Assembly (NCBI GenBank): GCA_031262465.1
Contig: JAISHQ010000018.1
Location: forward strand, 1 to 59,708
From: Rikenellaceae bacterium
Lineage (GTDB): Bacteria > Bacteroidota > Bacteroidia > Bacteroidales > Rikenellaceae
DNA: 59,708 bases
Reading direction: 5' to 3'
Shown here: positions 51,975 through 59,708 of the stretch, one piece after another
Layout: every line of letters starts with the position of its first letter
Numbering within the stretch: position 1 is the stretch's first letter
Notes under the pieces: model-generated
Databases searched by the model: none
The model's input: the letters and a program-made list of their open reading frames with translations, nothing else
Told to the model about the DNA's origin: nothing
Program-made: the position numbers and the translations under genes

Positions 51975-53879
51975 TTACTTCACCTCTTCGAAGTCGACGT
52001 CGGTTACTTCGTCGGGGTTGGTTGCGTTGTTGGCCGAGGAGGCACCTGCGCCGGGATCGCTTTGCGGCTGTCCCTGAGCGGATTGCGCGTACATATCCTG
52101 CGAGGCCTCTTGCCAAGCGGCGTTCAGCTCTTCGGTAAAGCGGTCGATGTCGGCCAAGTTCTGCGCCTTGTGCGCCTCTTTCAGGTTGCCTAAGGCGGTC
52201 TCGATCCGTCCCTTCTTGTCAGCCGGGAGCTTGTCGCCGTATTCGCTCAACTGCTTTTCGGTCGAGAAGATCATCGTGTCGGCGCTGTTGAGCTTGTCGA
52301 CCCGTTCGCGTTCCTCTTTGTCCTTGGCCTCGTTGGCTTTGGCCTCGTCGCGCATCCGTTGGATTTCGGCCTCGGTCAGCCCCGAAGAGGCTTCGATGCG
52401 TACTTTCTGCTCCTTGCCCGTCCCTTTGTCTTTGGCCGAGACGTTGAGGATGCCGTTGGCGTCGATGTCGAACGTCACTTCGACCTGCGGCACACCGCGC
52501 GGTGCGGCGGGAATGCCGTCCAAGTGGAAGCGGCCAATGGTCTTGTTGTCGCGAGCCATGGGGCGTTCGCCCTGCAAGATGTGGATTTCGACCGAAGGCT
52601 GGTTGTCAGCCGCCGTGGAGAACGTTTCCGATTTGCGGGTCGGGATGGTCGTGTTGGCGTCGATCAGGCGGGTAAATACGCCACCCAACGTCTCGATACC
52701 CAGCGAAAGCGGGGTTACGTCCAACAAGAGCACGTCTTTCACCTCACCGGTCAGCACACCGCCCTGAATAGCGGCACCGATGGCCACCACTTCGTCCGGG
52801 TTCACGCCCTTCGACGGGGTCTTGCCGAAGAAGTCTTCGACCACTTTCTGGATCGCCGGGATACGGGTCGACCCACCGACCAAGATCACTTCGTCGACAT
52901 CGCTGGCACTCATACCGGCATCTTTCAGCGCCTGACGGCACGGTTCGATGGTCGCCCGGATCAGCTTGTCGGCCAACTGCTCGAATTTGGCGCGGCTCAG
53001 CGAGAGCACCAAGTGTTGCGGAATGCCGTCGATCGGCATGATGTAGGGCAGGTTGATCTCTGCGCTGGTCGAACTCGAAAGCTCGATTTTCGCCTTTTCA
53101 GCCGCCTCTTTGAGCCGTTGCAGAGCCATCGGGTCTTTGCGCAGGTCGACATTGTGTTGGTTTTTGAACTCATCGGCCATCCAGTCGATGATGACGTGGT
53201 CGAAGTCGTCGCCCCCCAAGTGGGTATCGCCGTTGGTCGATTTTACCTCGAAAACGCCGTCGCCCAACTCCAAGATCGAAATATCGAACGTACCTCCCCC
53301 CAAGTCATAGACGGCGATCTTCATATCCTTGTTGGCCTTGTCCAGCCCATAAGCCAGCGCGGCCGCAGTCGGTTCGTTGATGATACGCGCCACCTTCAGC
53401 CCGGCAATTTCACCGGCCTCTTTGGTGGCCTGACGTTGCGAGTCGGAGAAGTAAGCGGGCACGGTGATGACCGCCTCGCGCACCTCCTGACCCAAAAAGT
53501 CTTCGGCCGTTTTTTTCATCTTTTGCAGGATCATGGCCGAGATTTCCTGCGGGGTGTATTGGCGACCGTCGATCACCACCCGGGGGGTGTTGTTGTCGCC
53601 CCGCACCACCTCGTAGGAGACGCGGCCGATCTCTTTGGTCACCTGATCGTAGCTCTCGCCCATGAAACGTTTGATCGAAGAGATCGTCCGTTTGGGGTTG
53701 GTGATCGCCTGCCGTTTGGCCGGGTCGCCCACTTTTCGTTCGCCGTTGTCGGTAAAGGCCACGATCGACGGGGTCGTCCGATGCCCTTCGCTGTTTGTAA
53801 TCACGACCGGTTCGTTGCCTTCCATAACGGCGACGCAAGAGTTGGTCGTTCCCAAGTCAATGCCAATAATTTTTGCCAT
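51975..53879 (-). CDS. dnaK: Chaperone protein DnaK (Hsp70)
   Basis: 634 residues, full length. [29 protein letters not shown] and the [11 protein letters not shown] phosphate loop form the ATPase; the substrate domain starts near 385 after [19 protein letters not shown] (in part); the tail ends in Gln/Pro/Gly-rich sequence and DVDFEEVK. No dnaJ or grpE lies beside it. I could not define a promoter in the 53880-53958 AT-rich gap and see no clear CIRCE or sigma-32 site. Confidence 0.99.
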   Translation of the reverse strand: MAKIIGIDLGTTNSCVAVMEGNEPVVITNSEGHRTTPSIVAFTDNGERKVGDPAKRQAITNPKRTISSIKRFMGESYDQVTKEIGRVSYEVVRGDNNTPRVVIDGRQYTPQEISAMILQKMKKTAEDFLGQEVREAVITVPAYFSDSQRQATKEAGEIAGLKVARIINEPTAAALAYGLDKANKDMKIAVYDLGGGTFDISILELGDGVFEVKSTNGDTHLGGDDFDHVIIDWMADEFKNQHNVDLRKDPMALQRLKEAAEKAKIELSSSTSAEINLPYIMPIDGIPQHLVLSLSRAKFEQLADKLIRATIEPCRQALKDAGMSASDVDEVILVGGSTRIPAIQKVVEDFFGKTPSKGVNPDEVVAIGAAIQGGVLTGEVKDVLLLDVTPLSLGIETLGGVFTRLIDANTTIPTRKSETFSTAADNQPSVEIHILQGERPMARDNKTIGRFHLDGIPAAPRGVPQVEVTFDIDANGILNVSAKDKGTGKEQKVRIEASSGLTEAEIQRMRDEAKANEAKDKEERERVDKLNSADTMIFSTEKQLSEYGDKLPADKKGRIETALGNLKEAHKAQNLADIDRFTEELNAAWQEASQDMYAQSAQGQPQSDPGAGASSANNATNPDEVTDVDFEEVK

Positions 53880-53956
53880 GTTCGTTTTATTTTTAAGTTT
53901 TTAATTTCAATTTCGAAATTCCATTAATCAATCTTTATGCCAACGGAAAAAGGGGG

Positions 53957-53993
53957 ATAAAAAAAGTGACAAAGCGTGTGCTTTGTCACTTTT
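53957..53993 (-). terminator. Terminator of the TonB receptor gene
   Basis: AGTGACAAAGC and GCTTTGTCACT pair around GTGT, with a run of A on the left, i.e. T on the minus strand downstream of the receptor gene that ends at 54047. Confidence 0.85.
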
Positions 53994-54046
53994 GTGTCAG
54001 AATCGCTGACAAAAAGGCAGGGAAGAGCGAATTAGAGCAGCTCTAA

Positions 54047-56188
54047 CTATTCAAAACTGAAGACCAGCTTGACAAATCCGTTGCGGCCAGCCGACATCGA
54101 GGCATTGAAATCAATCACCGGTGCGCGGTAGTCCAACAGGTTGTCAATCCCGGCTTGCAGGAGCAGGTTTTCGGTCAGCTGGGCCGACGCACTCAGGTTC
54201 CACAGCGTATAGGCCTCGTGGCTGGCCGTGTAGGCTCCCATGAGCAGTTTGCCGGGATAGTCCGGCAGGCGCAACGGCGCGCTGTAAGCCACCGAGTACT
54301 CTTTTTCGCCGATGTACCGCCCGGAAAGGCGCACCCCGTATTCGCGCTCGCCGCCCATGAAACGGTAATCCAATTGGAGGGTCGCCGTGTGAGGGCTGGG
54401 GTAGATGTATTGTTGCGAGGCGGTGTTGCCCGCTTCCATTTGATGGACGTAATTGTAATTTCCCATCACAAAAAAGCCGGGGAAAAGGCGCGTGCGCGCC
54501 ATCAGCTCCAGCCCGGTGTAACGGCTTTTGTCGATGTTGTTGTAAACCAACTTAGTTGTGCGCCCTTCGACCACCTCCCGCACGTCGATCTTGTCGCGGA
54601 ACCAGCTGGTGTAGCCCGACAGAGAGATTTGGGTAAAGCCGTTGATGTACTCGGCGGCCACCGAAAGATAGCGGTTGTATTCGGGTTTCAGCTCGGGGTT
54701 GCCGACGATGGTCACCGTCCCCGTGGGGATCAGGAAATTCATGTAAAGCTCCTTCAGGGTCGGGTTACGGTACCCCTCGGAGTAGTTGACCCGCAGGCTG
54801 TAATCGCCCACCGCGTATTTACCCGAGACCCGGGGAGTGAAATTCCAGCCGAAACGGTTGCTGTAATCGCCCCGGATGCCCGCCGAAAAGCTCAGCGGCA
54901 GGCCGATGAGGATTTCGTCCTGAATGTAGGCCGAGGCCGTTTTCAGGTCGCGCCGATCGGCGTAACCGTATCGGCTCAGGTCGTAATTGAGCTGTTCGCC
55001 GACGTACTCCACACCGGCTGTCAGGCGGTTGTACTCGCCCAAACGCCCCGTATAGAGCAGGCGCGGATTTTGAACCAAGTGCTTTTGCTTGGGCACAAAG
55101 AATTGCAGGGAGTCCTTCTCGCGCAGGGATAGGTCGCCGTTGTAAGAGAGCGTAAATTGGTGGTTTTCGTTGGGCGCAAACTCAATTCCGCCCTGCCAAT
55201 TGTACGAATTATAGGTTTCCCACGTATAAATATCGGCCGCATCACCGGCGTTGGTCTGGCTCGACGGGAAAGCGAAAACGCTTTTCTGAAAATAGCCCCC
55301 TTTGGCATAAACTTTCCAGCGCGGATCGAGGGTGTAATCCAACCGCTGGGTGATGCTTTGGTTGCGCTGGCCGCTGACGCTCAGCCCCAATTCGTCGATC
55401 GGAGCCTCGTAAGTGATGTCGGTCAGGGGAGCCTCTGTCGGGTTCATCAGGTTTTTCAGCGCGGCATAATGACGCACTTCGGGGGCTGTGCTGAAGAGCA
55501 TATAACCGTCGGTGCCGATGTACGAAAGGGTGGTTTGCGATTGCAACGCGCCGAAATTGAAACCGGCATAGAGGTCGCCCGTCAGGTTGGGGATGTCGAG
55601 CCGGGTGTTTCGACTCACGCCGTCAACCAGCGCGTCGTTTTTCTCATAGCGCGTTCCGAAGCGTCCCGAGGCGACGATGCGCACGGGGCTTTCGGGGGTT
55701 TTGGTGATGATGTTAATCACCGCCCCCATCGCGCTGGAGCCGTAGAGCACCGACGAGGCCCCGCGCACGATCTCGATCCGCTCGATGTTGTTCAACGGAA
55801 TGCGTCCATAGTCGATGTTGCCATAAGTCTCTCCGGCAATGCGTTCGCCGTCGACCAAAAAGAGCAGGTAACGGGCATCCAACCCCTGAAAGGTCATCGA
55901 CTCGCCATAGCCCGCCTGATGAAATTCGACCCCGGCCAACTCGCTCTCCAACACCTCCTGAATGTTGCGCAGGCCGCTGGTCTCGATCTCCCGCGCAGAG
56001 ATGACCCGCGTCAAAACGGGGGTTTCTTTGATCGACAGCGGGGCGCGGGTCGCCGTCACCACCACCGCATCCAAATTATAGAGGCTCAGGCCGTCCGCCG
56101 CTTCCGGCACCGCTTCGGCCCGCAACACCGCGCTGATGCTCCATATTCCCAACGCCAACCCGGCGTATCTTCCCATTTTTCTACTCAT
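54047..56188 (-). CDS. TonB-dependent outer-membrane receptor
   Basis: 713 residues. Signal peptide to LRAEA, TonB box-like DAVVVTATRAP, plug domain (about 45-160: VISAREIETSGLRNIQEVLE, GLDARYLLFLVDGERI, IERIEIVRGASSVLYGSSAMGAVINIIT, in parts) and a 22-strand barrel ending NGFVKLVFSF. Plug details resemble BtuB/CirA-type receptors for corrinoids, haem or siderophores; the ligand is not evident. It has no SusD partner. The start at 56188 is chosen because the longer frame (56242) begins inside the -7 element. Confidence 0.9.
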   Translation of the reverse strand: MSRKMGRYAGLALGIWSISAVLRAEAVPEAADGLSLYNLDAVVVTATRAPLSIKETPVLTRVISAREIETSGLRNIQEVLESELAGVEFHQAGYGESMTFQGLDARYLLFLVDGERIAGETYGNIDYGRIPLNNIERIEIVRGASSVLYGSSAMGAVINIITKTPESPVRIVASGRFGTRYEKNDALVDGVSRNTRLDIPNLTGDLYAGFNFGALQSQTTLSYIGTDGYMLFSTAPEVRHYAALKNLMNPTEAPLTDITYEAPIDELGLSVSGQRNQSITQRLDYTLDPRWKVYAKGGYFQKSVFAFPSSQTNAGDAADIYTWETYNSYNWQGGIEFAPNENHQFTLSYNGDLSLREKDSLQFFVPKQKHLVQNPRLLYTGRLGEYNRLTAGVEYVGEQLNYDLSRYGYADRRDLKTASAYIQDEILIGLPLSFSAGIRGDYSNRFGWNFTPRVSGKYAVGDYSLRVNYSEGYRNPTLKELYMNFLIPTGTVTIVGNPELKPEYNRYLSVAAEYINGFTQISLSGYTSWFRDKIDVREVVEGRTTKLVYNNIDKSRYTGLELMARTRLFPGFFVMGNYNYVHQMEAGNTASQQYIYPSPHTATLQLDYRFMGGEREYGVRLSGRYIGEKEYSVAYSAPLRLPDYPGKLLMGAYTASHEAYTLWNLSASAQLTENLLLQAGIDNLLDYRAPVIDFNASMSAGRNGFVKLVFSFE

Positions 56189-56239
56189 ACCACTCTTTTT
56201 TTGACAAAAGGCAATGTGCCCTTGTACCGATTGAAGCGT

Positions 56240-56299
56240 CAAAGGTAACCTTTTTCCGCTCCCACAGCATACCGCTTTTCATTTTTCTTACTACTTTTG
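56240..56299. promoter_or_regulatory. Divergent promoters, TonB receptor and GH25-nadB
   Basis: Minus-strand TACCTTTG (56247-56240) and plus-strand TACTTTTG (56292-56299), both exact TAnnTTTG. The plus-strand one ends 7 bases before the GTG start of the lysozyme gene. Confidence 0.6.
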
Positions 56300-56306
56300 T
56301 TCTATC

Positions 56307-57002
56307 GTGGAAGTAATTAAACACATTCTTTACCGGACAGCGTGGGCGGTGGCGATTGGGCTGATGCTCACTGGATGCGGCCAGCGCAACCGCCCGGCCT
56401 CGGACTATGAGGTGTGGGGGATCGACGTCTCCCGCCACCAACAAGGCATTCGTTGGGAGCGGCTCTGCGAGGCCGATCGGCCTCATTTTGTCTACCTCAA
56501 GGCCACCGAAGGCACGCTGATCCAAGACCCCTCCTACGACCGTCATCGCAAGCAGCTCACGGAGTTGGGCATCCCGTGGGGAGCCTATCACTTTTTTGGC
56601 CACCGTACTTCGGGCAAGGAGCAAGCCCAAAATTTTATCCGCACCGCCCAGTTAGAAAAGGGGAATCTCTACCCCGTGTTGGATGTCGAACCGCACCGTT
56701 TTTTCAAAAGTCAGGAGAAAATGGTCGAAGAAATGCGCGCTTTTTGCACGGAGATCCGGCGGGAGTACGGGGTCGATCCGATTATCTATTGCTCCTCGAA
56801 TTTCTACAAACAGTACCTCGAAGAGGATTTTCCGGCGAAAAAATACCACCTTTGGATCGCCAATTACAGCGAGATTCCGGAGGTCGATTGGCAATTTTGG
56901 CAACACACCGACAGTTATACCACCCAAGGATACAACCGGGGCCTCGACCGCAATGTCTTCACCGGCGGGATCGACCAACTGGATAAATTAACATTGAAAT
57001 GA
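56307..57002 (+). CDS. GH25 family lysozyme, lipoprotein
   Basis: 231 residues. Lipoprotein signal ends IGLMLTGC (Cys24). GH25 barrel: WGIDVSRHQ with the first catalytic Asp, FVYLKATEG, WGAYHFFGHRTSG, the DxE pair in LYPVLDVEPH, and WIANYSEIPEVDWQFWQHTD (in part). It cleaves the MurNAc-GlcNAc bond. GTG start: the only start codon consistent with promoter and signal peptide. The stop overlaps the nadB ATG as ATGA. Confidence 0.9.
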   Translation: MEVIKHILYRTAWAVAIGLMLTGCGQRNRPASDYEVWGIDVSRHQQGIRWERLCEADRPHFVYLKATEGTLIQDPSYDRHRKQLTELGIPWGAYHFFGHRTSGKEQAQNFIRTAQLEKGNLYPVLDVEPHRFFKSQEKMVEEMRAFCTEIRREYGVDPIIYCSSNFYKQYLEEDFPAKKYHLWIANYSEIPEVDWQFWQHTDSYTTQGYNRGLDRNVFTGGIDQLDKLTLK

Positions 57003-58579
57003 ATCGCGAAACGGACTTTTTGGTCATCGGAAGCGGCATCGCCGGATTGAGCTTCGCGCTCAAGGTCGCCGAACACGGCAAAGTGTTGATTGTCACCAAA
57101 GACGAGATCAACGAATGCAACACCCTCTACGCCCAGGGGGGGATCAGCTCGGTGACCTATCCGCCGGACAGCTTTGAAAAACACATCGAAGATACGCTGA
57201 TCTGTGGCGCGGGCGAGTGCGACGAACGGGCTGTGCGCTTGGTCGTTACCCACGCGCCGAGCCAGATTCGGCAGTTGGTGCAGTGGGGGGTCACCTTCGA
57301 CAAGGAGCCGAATGGCCGGTACGAGTTAGCGCGCGAGGGGGGGCATAGCCAACACCGCATCCTGCACCACAAGGACAACACCGGTTTCGAGATCGAACGC
57401 AGTCTGGTTCAACGTGCCAAACGTCACCCCAACATCGAGATTTTGGAGCACCATTTTGCCGTCGAACTCTTGACCCAACACCATTTAGGCAAACTCATTC
57501 ATAAATCGACCCCGGACAAAGAGTGTTACGGGGCGTATGTTTTCGACAAGAAAAACCAGCAGGTGATGACCGTGCTGGCCAAATTTACAGTGCTTTCGAC
57601 CGGCGGGATCGGCAACATTTACCACACGACGACCAACCCCTCGGTTTCGACGGGAGACGGCATCGCCATGGTTCACCGCGCCAAAGGCGAAATCGAGAAC
57701 ATGGAGTACATCCAATTTCATCCCACCTCGCTCTACAACCCCGGCGAACGCCCCTCGTACCTGATTAGCGAGGCCATGCGCGGTTTCGGGGCGATCCTGC
57801 GCACACCGGACGGCAAGGAGTTCATGCAGAAATACCACGCCATGGGGTCGCTCGCCCCGCGCGACATCACCGCCCGAGCCATCGACAACGAGATGAAGGC
57901 TCACGGGTACGATTATGTCTATCTGGACGTGACCCACAAAGCCCCCGAGGACATCATTGCCCACTTCCCGAACATCTATCAGAAATGCCTTTCGATCGGC
58001 ATCGACCTGACCAAAGAGTGGATTCCGGTCGTTCCGGCGGCCCACTATTCGTGCGGCGGGGTGAAGGTCGACCTCAACGGGCAGACCACCATTCAGCGGC
58101 TTTACACGTTAGGCGAAACCTCCTGCACCGGCCTGCACGGAGCCAACCGGCTGGCCTCCAATTCATTGATCGAGGCCATTGTCTATGCCGACCAAGCGGC
58201 GGCTCACGTCATCGAAAATTTGGACAAAGGGCGGTGGGAACACGGCATTCCCGATTGGGACTATGAAGGCACCTCCCACCCCGAAGAGATGGTGCTTATC
58301 ACGCAGAATTACAAGGAGATGCAACAGATCATGAGCAACTATGTGGGCATCGTGCGCTCGGACTTGCGCCTTGATCGCGCCCGGCGGCGACTGGAGATCA
58401 TCTTCAAGGAGACCGAAGACCTCTACCTGACCTCGACCCTGAGCCAAAAGCTCTGCGAACTGCGCAACATGATCGCCGTGGCCTACCTGATTATCAAACA
58501 AGCACAACTGAAAAAAGAGAGCGTCGGCCTGCACTATACCCTCGACTATCCCGCCTCATCCAAAGCCAAAGAGTTTTAG
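56999..58579 (+). CDS. nadB: L-aspartate oxidase
   Basis: 526 residues. FAD-binding DFLVIGSGIAGLSFALKVAE (in part), NTLYAQGGISSV, the substrate region EGGHSQHRILHHKD, MEYIQFHPTS, and AAHYSCGGVKVD, GLHGANRLASNSLIEA. It oxidises aspartate to iminoaspartate in NAD synthesis. nadA and nadC are not in the window. Coupled to the lysozyme gene by ATGA; tag follows after 11 bp. Confidence 0.97.
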   Translation: MNRETDFLVIGSGIAGLSFALKVAEHGKVLIVTKDEINECNTLYAQGGISSVTYPPDSFEKHIEDTLICGAGECDERAVRLVVTHAPSQIRQLVQWGVTFDKEPNGRYELAREGGHSQHRILHHKDNTGFEIERSLVQRAKRHPNIEILEHHFAVELLTQHHLGKLIHKSTPDKECYGAYVFDKKNQQVMTVLAKFTVLSTGGIGNIYHTTTNPSVSTGDGIAMVHRAKGEIENMEYIQFHPTSLYNPGERPSYLISEAMRGFGAILRTPDGKEFMQKYHAMGSLAPRDITARAIDNEMKAHGYDYVYLDVTHKAPEDIIAHFPNIYQKCLSIGIDLTKEWIPVVPAAHYSCGGVKVDLNGQTTIQRLYTLGETSCTGLHGANRLASNSLIEAIVYADQAAAHVIENLDKGRWEHGIPDWDYEGTSHPEEMVLITQNYKEMQQIMSNYVGIVRSDLRLDRARRRLEIIFKETEDLYLTSTLSQKLCELRNMIAVAYLIIKQAQLKKESVGLHYTLDYPASSKAKEF

Positions 58580-58590
58580 AATTTAACCTA

Positions 58591-59154
58591 ATGGCAGAGA
58601 CGAAACGTTGCGGTTGGTGCGGCGATGACCCGTTGTATCGCGATTATCACGACAAGGAGTGGGGGCGCGAGGTGGCCGACGACCGCACGATGTTCGAGTT
58701 CTTGACGCTTGAGAGCGCACAGGCGGGGCTGAGTTGGATAACCATTTTGCGTAAACGCGAAAATTATCGGCGGGCGTTCGCCGATTTCGATGTCGAGCGG
58801 GTGGCGGCGTTCACGGATGAGGATGTCGAGCGGCTTTTGACAACCGATTCGGGCATTGTGCGCAATCGGCTGAAAGTCAACGCGGCAGTCTCAAACGCCC
58901 GGGCGTTTATCGAAGTACAACGCGAGTTCGGCTCGTTTTGCAACTACCTGCGCTCGTTTCTGCCGGGCGGTGAGCCGGTTGTCAATCATTGGCAGACGCT
59001 CTCCGAAATTCCCACTTCTACCCCACTATCGGACATCATCGCGCGCGATATGAAACGGCGCGGGTTCAAATTTTTCGGCACCACCATCTGTTACGCCCAC
59101 CTGCAAGCCGTCGGCTATATCAACGACCACCTTGTGGATTGCCATTTTCGATAG
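58591..59154 (+). CDS. tag: DNA-3-methyladenine glycosylase I
   Basis: 187 residues. RCGWCGDDPLYRDYHDKEWG, ESAQAGLSWITIL and FGTTICYAHLQAVGYINDH (in parts). The zinc-snap ligands are in place: Cys7, His20, His180, Cys184. Removes 3-methyladenine from alkylated DNA. Its stop is 5 bp from that of the convergent sirtuin gene. Confidence 0.96.
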   Translation: MAETKRCGWCGDDPLYRDYHDKEWGREVADDRTMFEFLTLESAQAGLSWITILRKRENYRRAFADFDVERVAAFTDEDVERLLTTDSGIVRNRLKVNAAVSNARAFIEVQREFGSFCNYLRSFLPGGEPVVNHWQTLSEIPTSTPLSDIIARDMKRRGFKFFGTTICYAHLQAVGYINDHLVDCHFR

Positions 59155-59159
59155 GGAGA

Positions 59160-59708
59160 TCAGCCTCTAATCAGTTTTTCAACCAATTCCGGCACGCCGA
59201 GCGAGGCGGGTTTTGGGATGACGTGCAGGTTCTGCAGGGCGGTGTTGGGGGTCGAGGGGTCGATGATGTAAATCGGAGTTCCCGTGCGCAGGTAATGCAC
59301 CAGCGAGGCCGCCGGATAGACCTGCAACGAAGTGCCGACGACGATCATCACGTCGGCGGTGCGCGTGATTTCAATGGCGCGGGCGAGCATCGGCACGCTC
59401 TCGCCGAAAAAGACCACAAAAGGCCTCAGCAGCGACCCGTCCGGGTGGCGGGTGTCGTACTGCTGTTCCCATCCCTCGATGGGAACGGTGGCCAATTCGT
59501 CCCACGAACTGCGGAGTTTGCGCACCTCGCCGTGCAGGTGGGTGACGCGCGACGAACCCGCCCGCTCGTGCAGGTCGTCGATGTTTTGGGTAATGACCTC
59601 GACCTCAAAGCCCGGATGCCGCTCCAGCTCGACCAACGCCCTGTGCGCCGCATTCGGCTCTTTGCCCAGCACCTCGCGCCGCCGCATATTGTAGAAGTCG
59701 ATCACCCC
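59160..59708 (-). CDS. Sir2-family NAD-dependent deacylase (5' end outside window)
   Basis: 182 residues visible; the N-terminal Rossmann motif lies beyond the edge. Present are VITQNIDDLHERAG, the catalytic His in VTHLHGE, RPFVVFFGESVP, MIVVGTSLQVYPAASL and IIDPSTPN. The four zinc Cys of ordinary sirtuins are absent: the segment between LHGE and LRPF has none, as in a subgroup seen in Bacteroidota. It removes acyl groups from lysine with NAD. Confidence 0.9.
   Translation of the reverse strand, partial: GVIDFYNMRRREVLGKEPNAAHRALVELERHPGFEVEVITQNIDDLHERAGSSRVTHLHGEVRKLRSSWDELATVPIEGWEQQYDTRHPDGSLLRPFVVFFGESVPMLARAIEITRTADVMIVVGTSLQVYPAASLVHYLRTGTPIYIIDPSTPNTALQNLHVIPKPASLGVPELVEKLIRG

Noticed and set aside
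52359..53927. 522-residue plus-strand ORF
   Set aside because: Shadow of dnaK; a His/Arg/Asp-rich antisense frame without a domain.
54155..56248. Two long plus-strand ORFs
   Set aside because: Shadows of the TonB receptor gene.

Overview
The window looks like chromosome of a fairly GC-rich member of the Bacteroidales, possibly a Rikenellaceae/Alistipes-type organism. The family assignment is an inference. The order rests on several signs: promoters of the Bacteroidota type (TTTG, about 20 bp, TAnnTTTG), three 6-bladed beta-propeller lipoproteins, a Porin_10 outer-membrane protein, a DUF1573 protein, a FeoA-FeoB fusion, a futalosine-pathway MqnE, and a Na+-pumping methylmalonyl-CoA decarboxylase operon with methylmalonyl-CoA epimerase. 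I see no rRNA, tRNA, CRISPR array, transposase or phage block.

Layout. 1-1 kb: end of a histone H1-like gene, then a MntA/HepT toxin-antitoxin pair. 1-11 kb: envelope genes (Ser/Arg-rich secreted protein, Porin_10, MltF-type lytic transglycosylase, PssA, flippase, clostripain-type peptidase, CE1-like esterase). 11-14 kb: ispE, then an acyl-CoA carboxyltransferase and biotin carrier. 14-20 kb: two propeller lipoproteins, uxaC, an Lrp regulator and pgk. 20-24 kb: FeoAB plus a small Cys-rich partner, a lipoprotein and a structured ncRNA candidate. 24-32 kb: radA-thioesterase-mqnE with ATGA overlaps, a PASTA protein, RluD-type synthase, ffh, folD. 32-37 kb: mce-mmdA-oadG-mmdC-mmdB operon on the minus strand. 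37-48 kb: glycosyltransferases, DUF1573 and thioredoxin-like proteins, a Bro-N protein, rubrerythrin, thyA-folA, a GT2/ECF sigma/rsmG overlapping chain, an amidohydrolase, ahcY and a stand-alone riboflavin kinase. 48-59.7 kb: MerR regulator, Nif3 and zinc-ribbon proteins, a third propeller lipoprotein, dnaK, a TonB-dependent receptor, GH25 lysozyme, nadB, tag and a partial sirtuin.

The genes describe an anaerobic, probably propionate-forming heterotroph: epimerase plus Na+-translocating decarboxylase, menaquinone via futalosine, ferrous iron uptake, rubrerythrin defence and uronate use.

The most unusual content is non-coding. On the minus strand at 23787-23956 there is a promoter, three nested long-range stems and a terminator: a roughly 155-nt structured RNA, perhaps the 6S-like Bacteroidales-1 RNA. 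In addition, three families of small dispersed palindromic elements (called R1, R2 and R3 here) sit at gene ends. In R2 and R3 the copies differ in stem sequence but remain self-complementary, which suggests that structure is what is kept.
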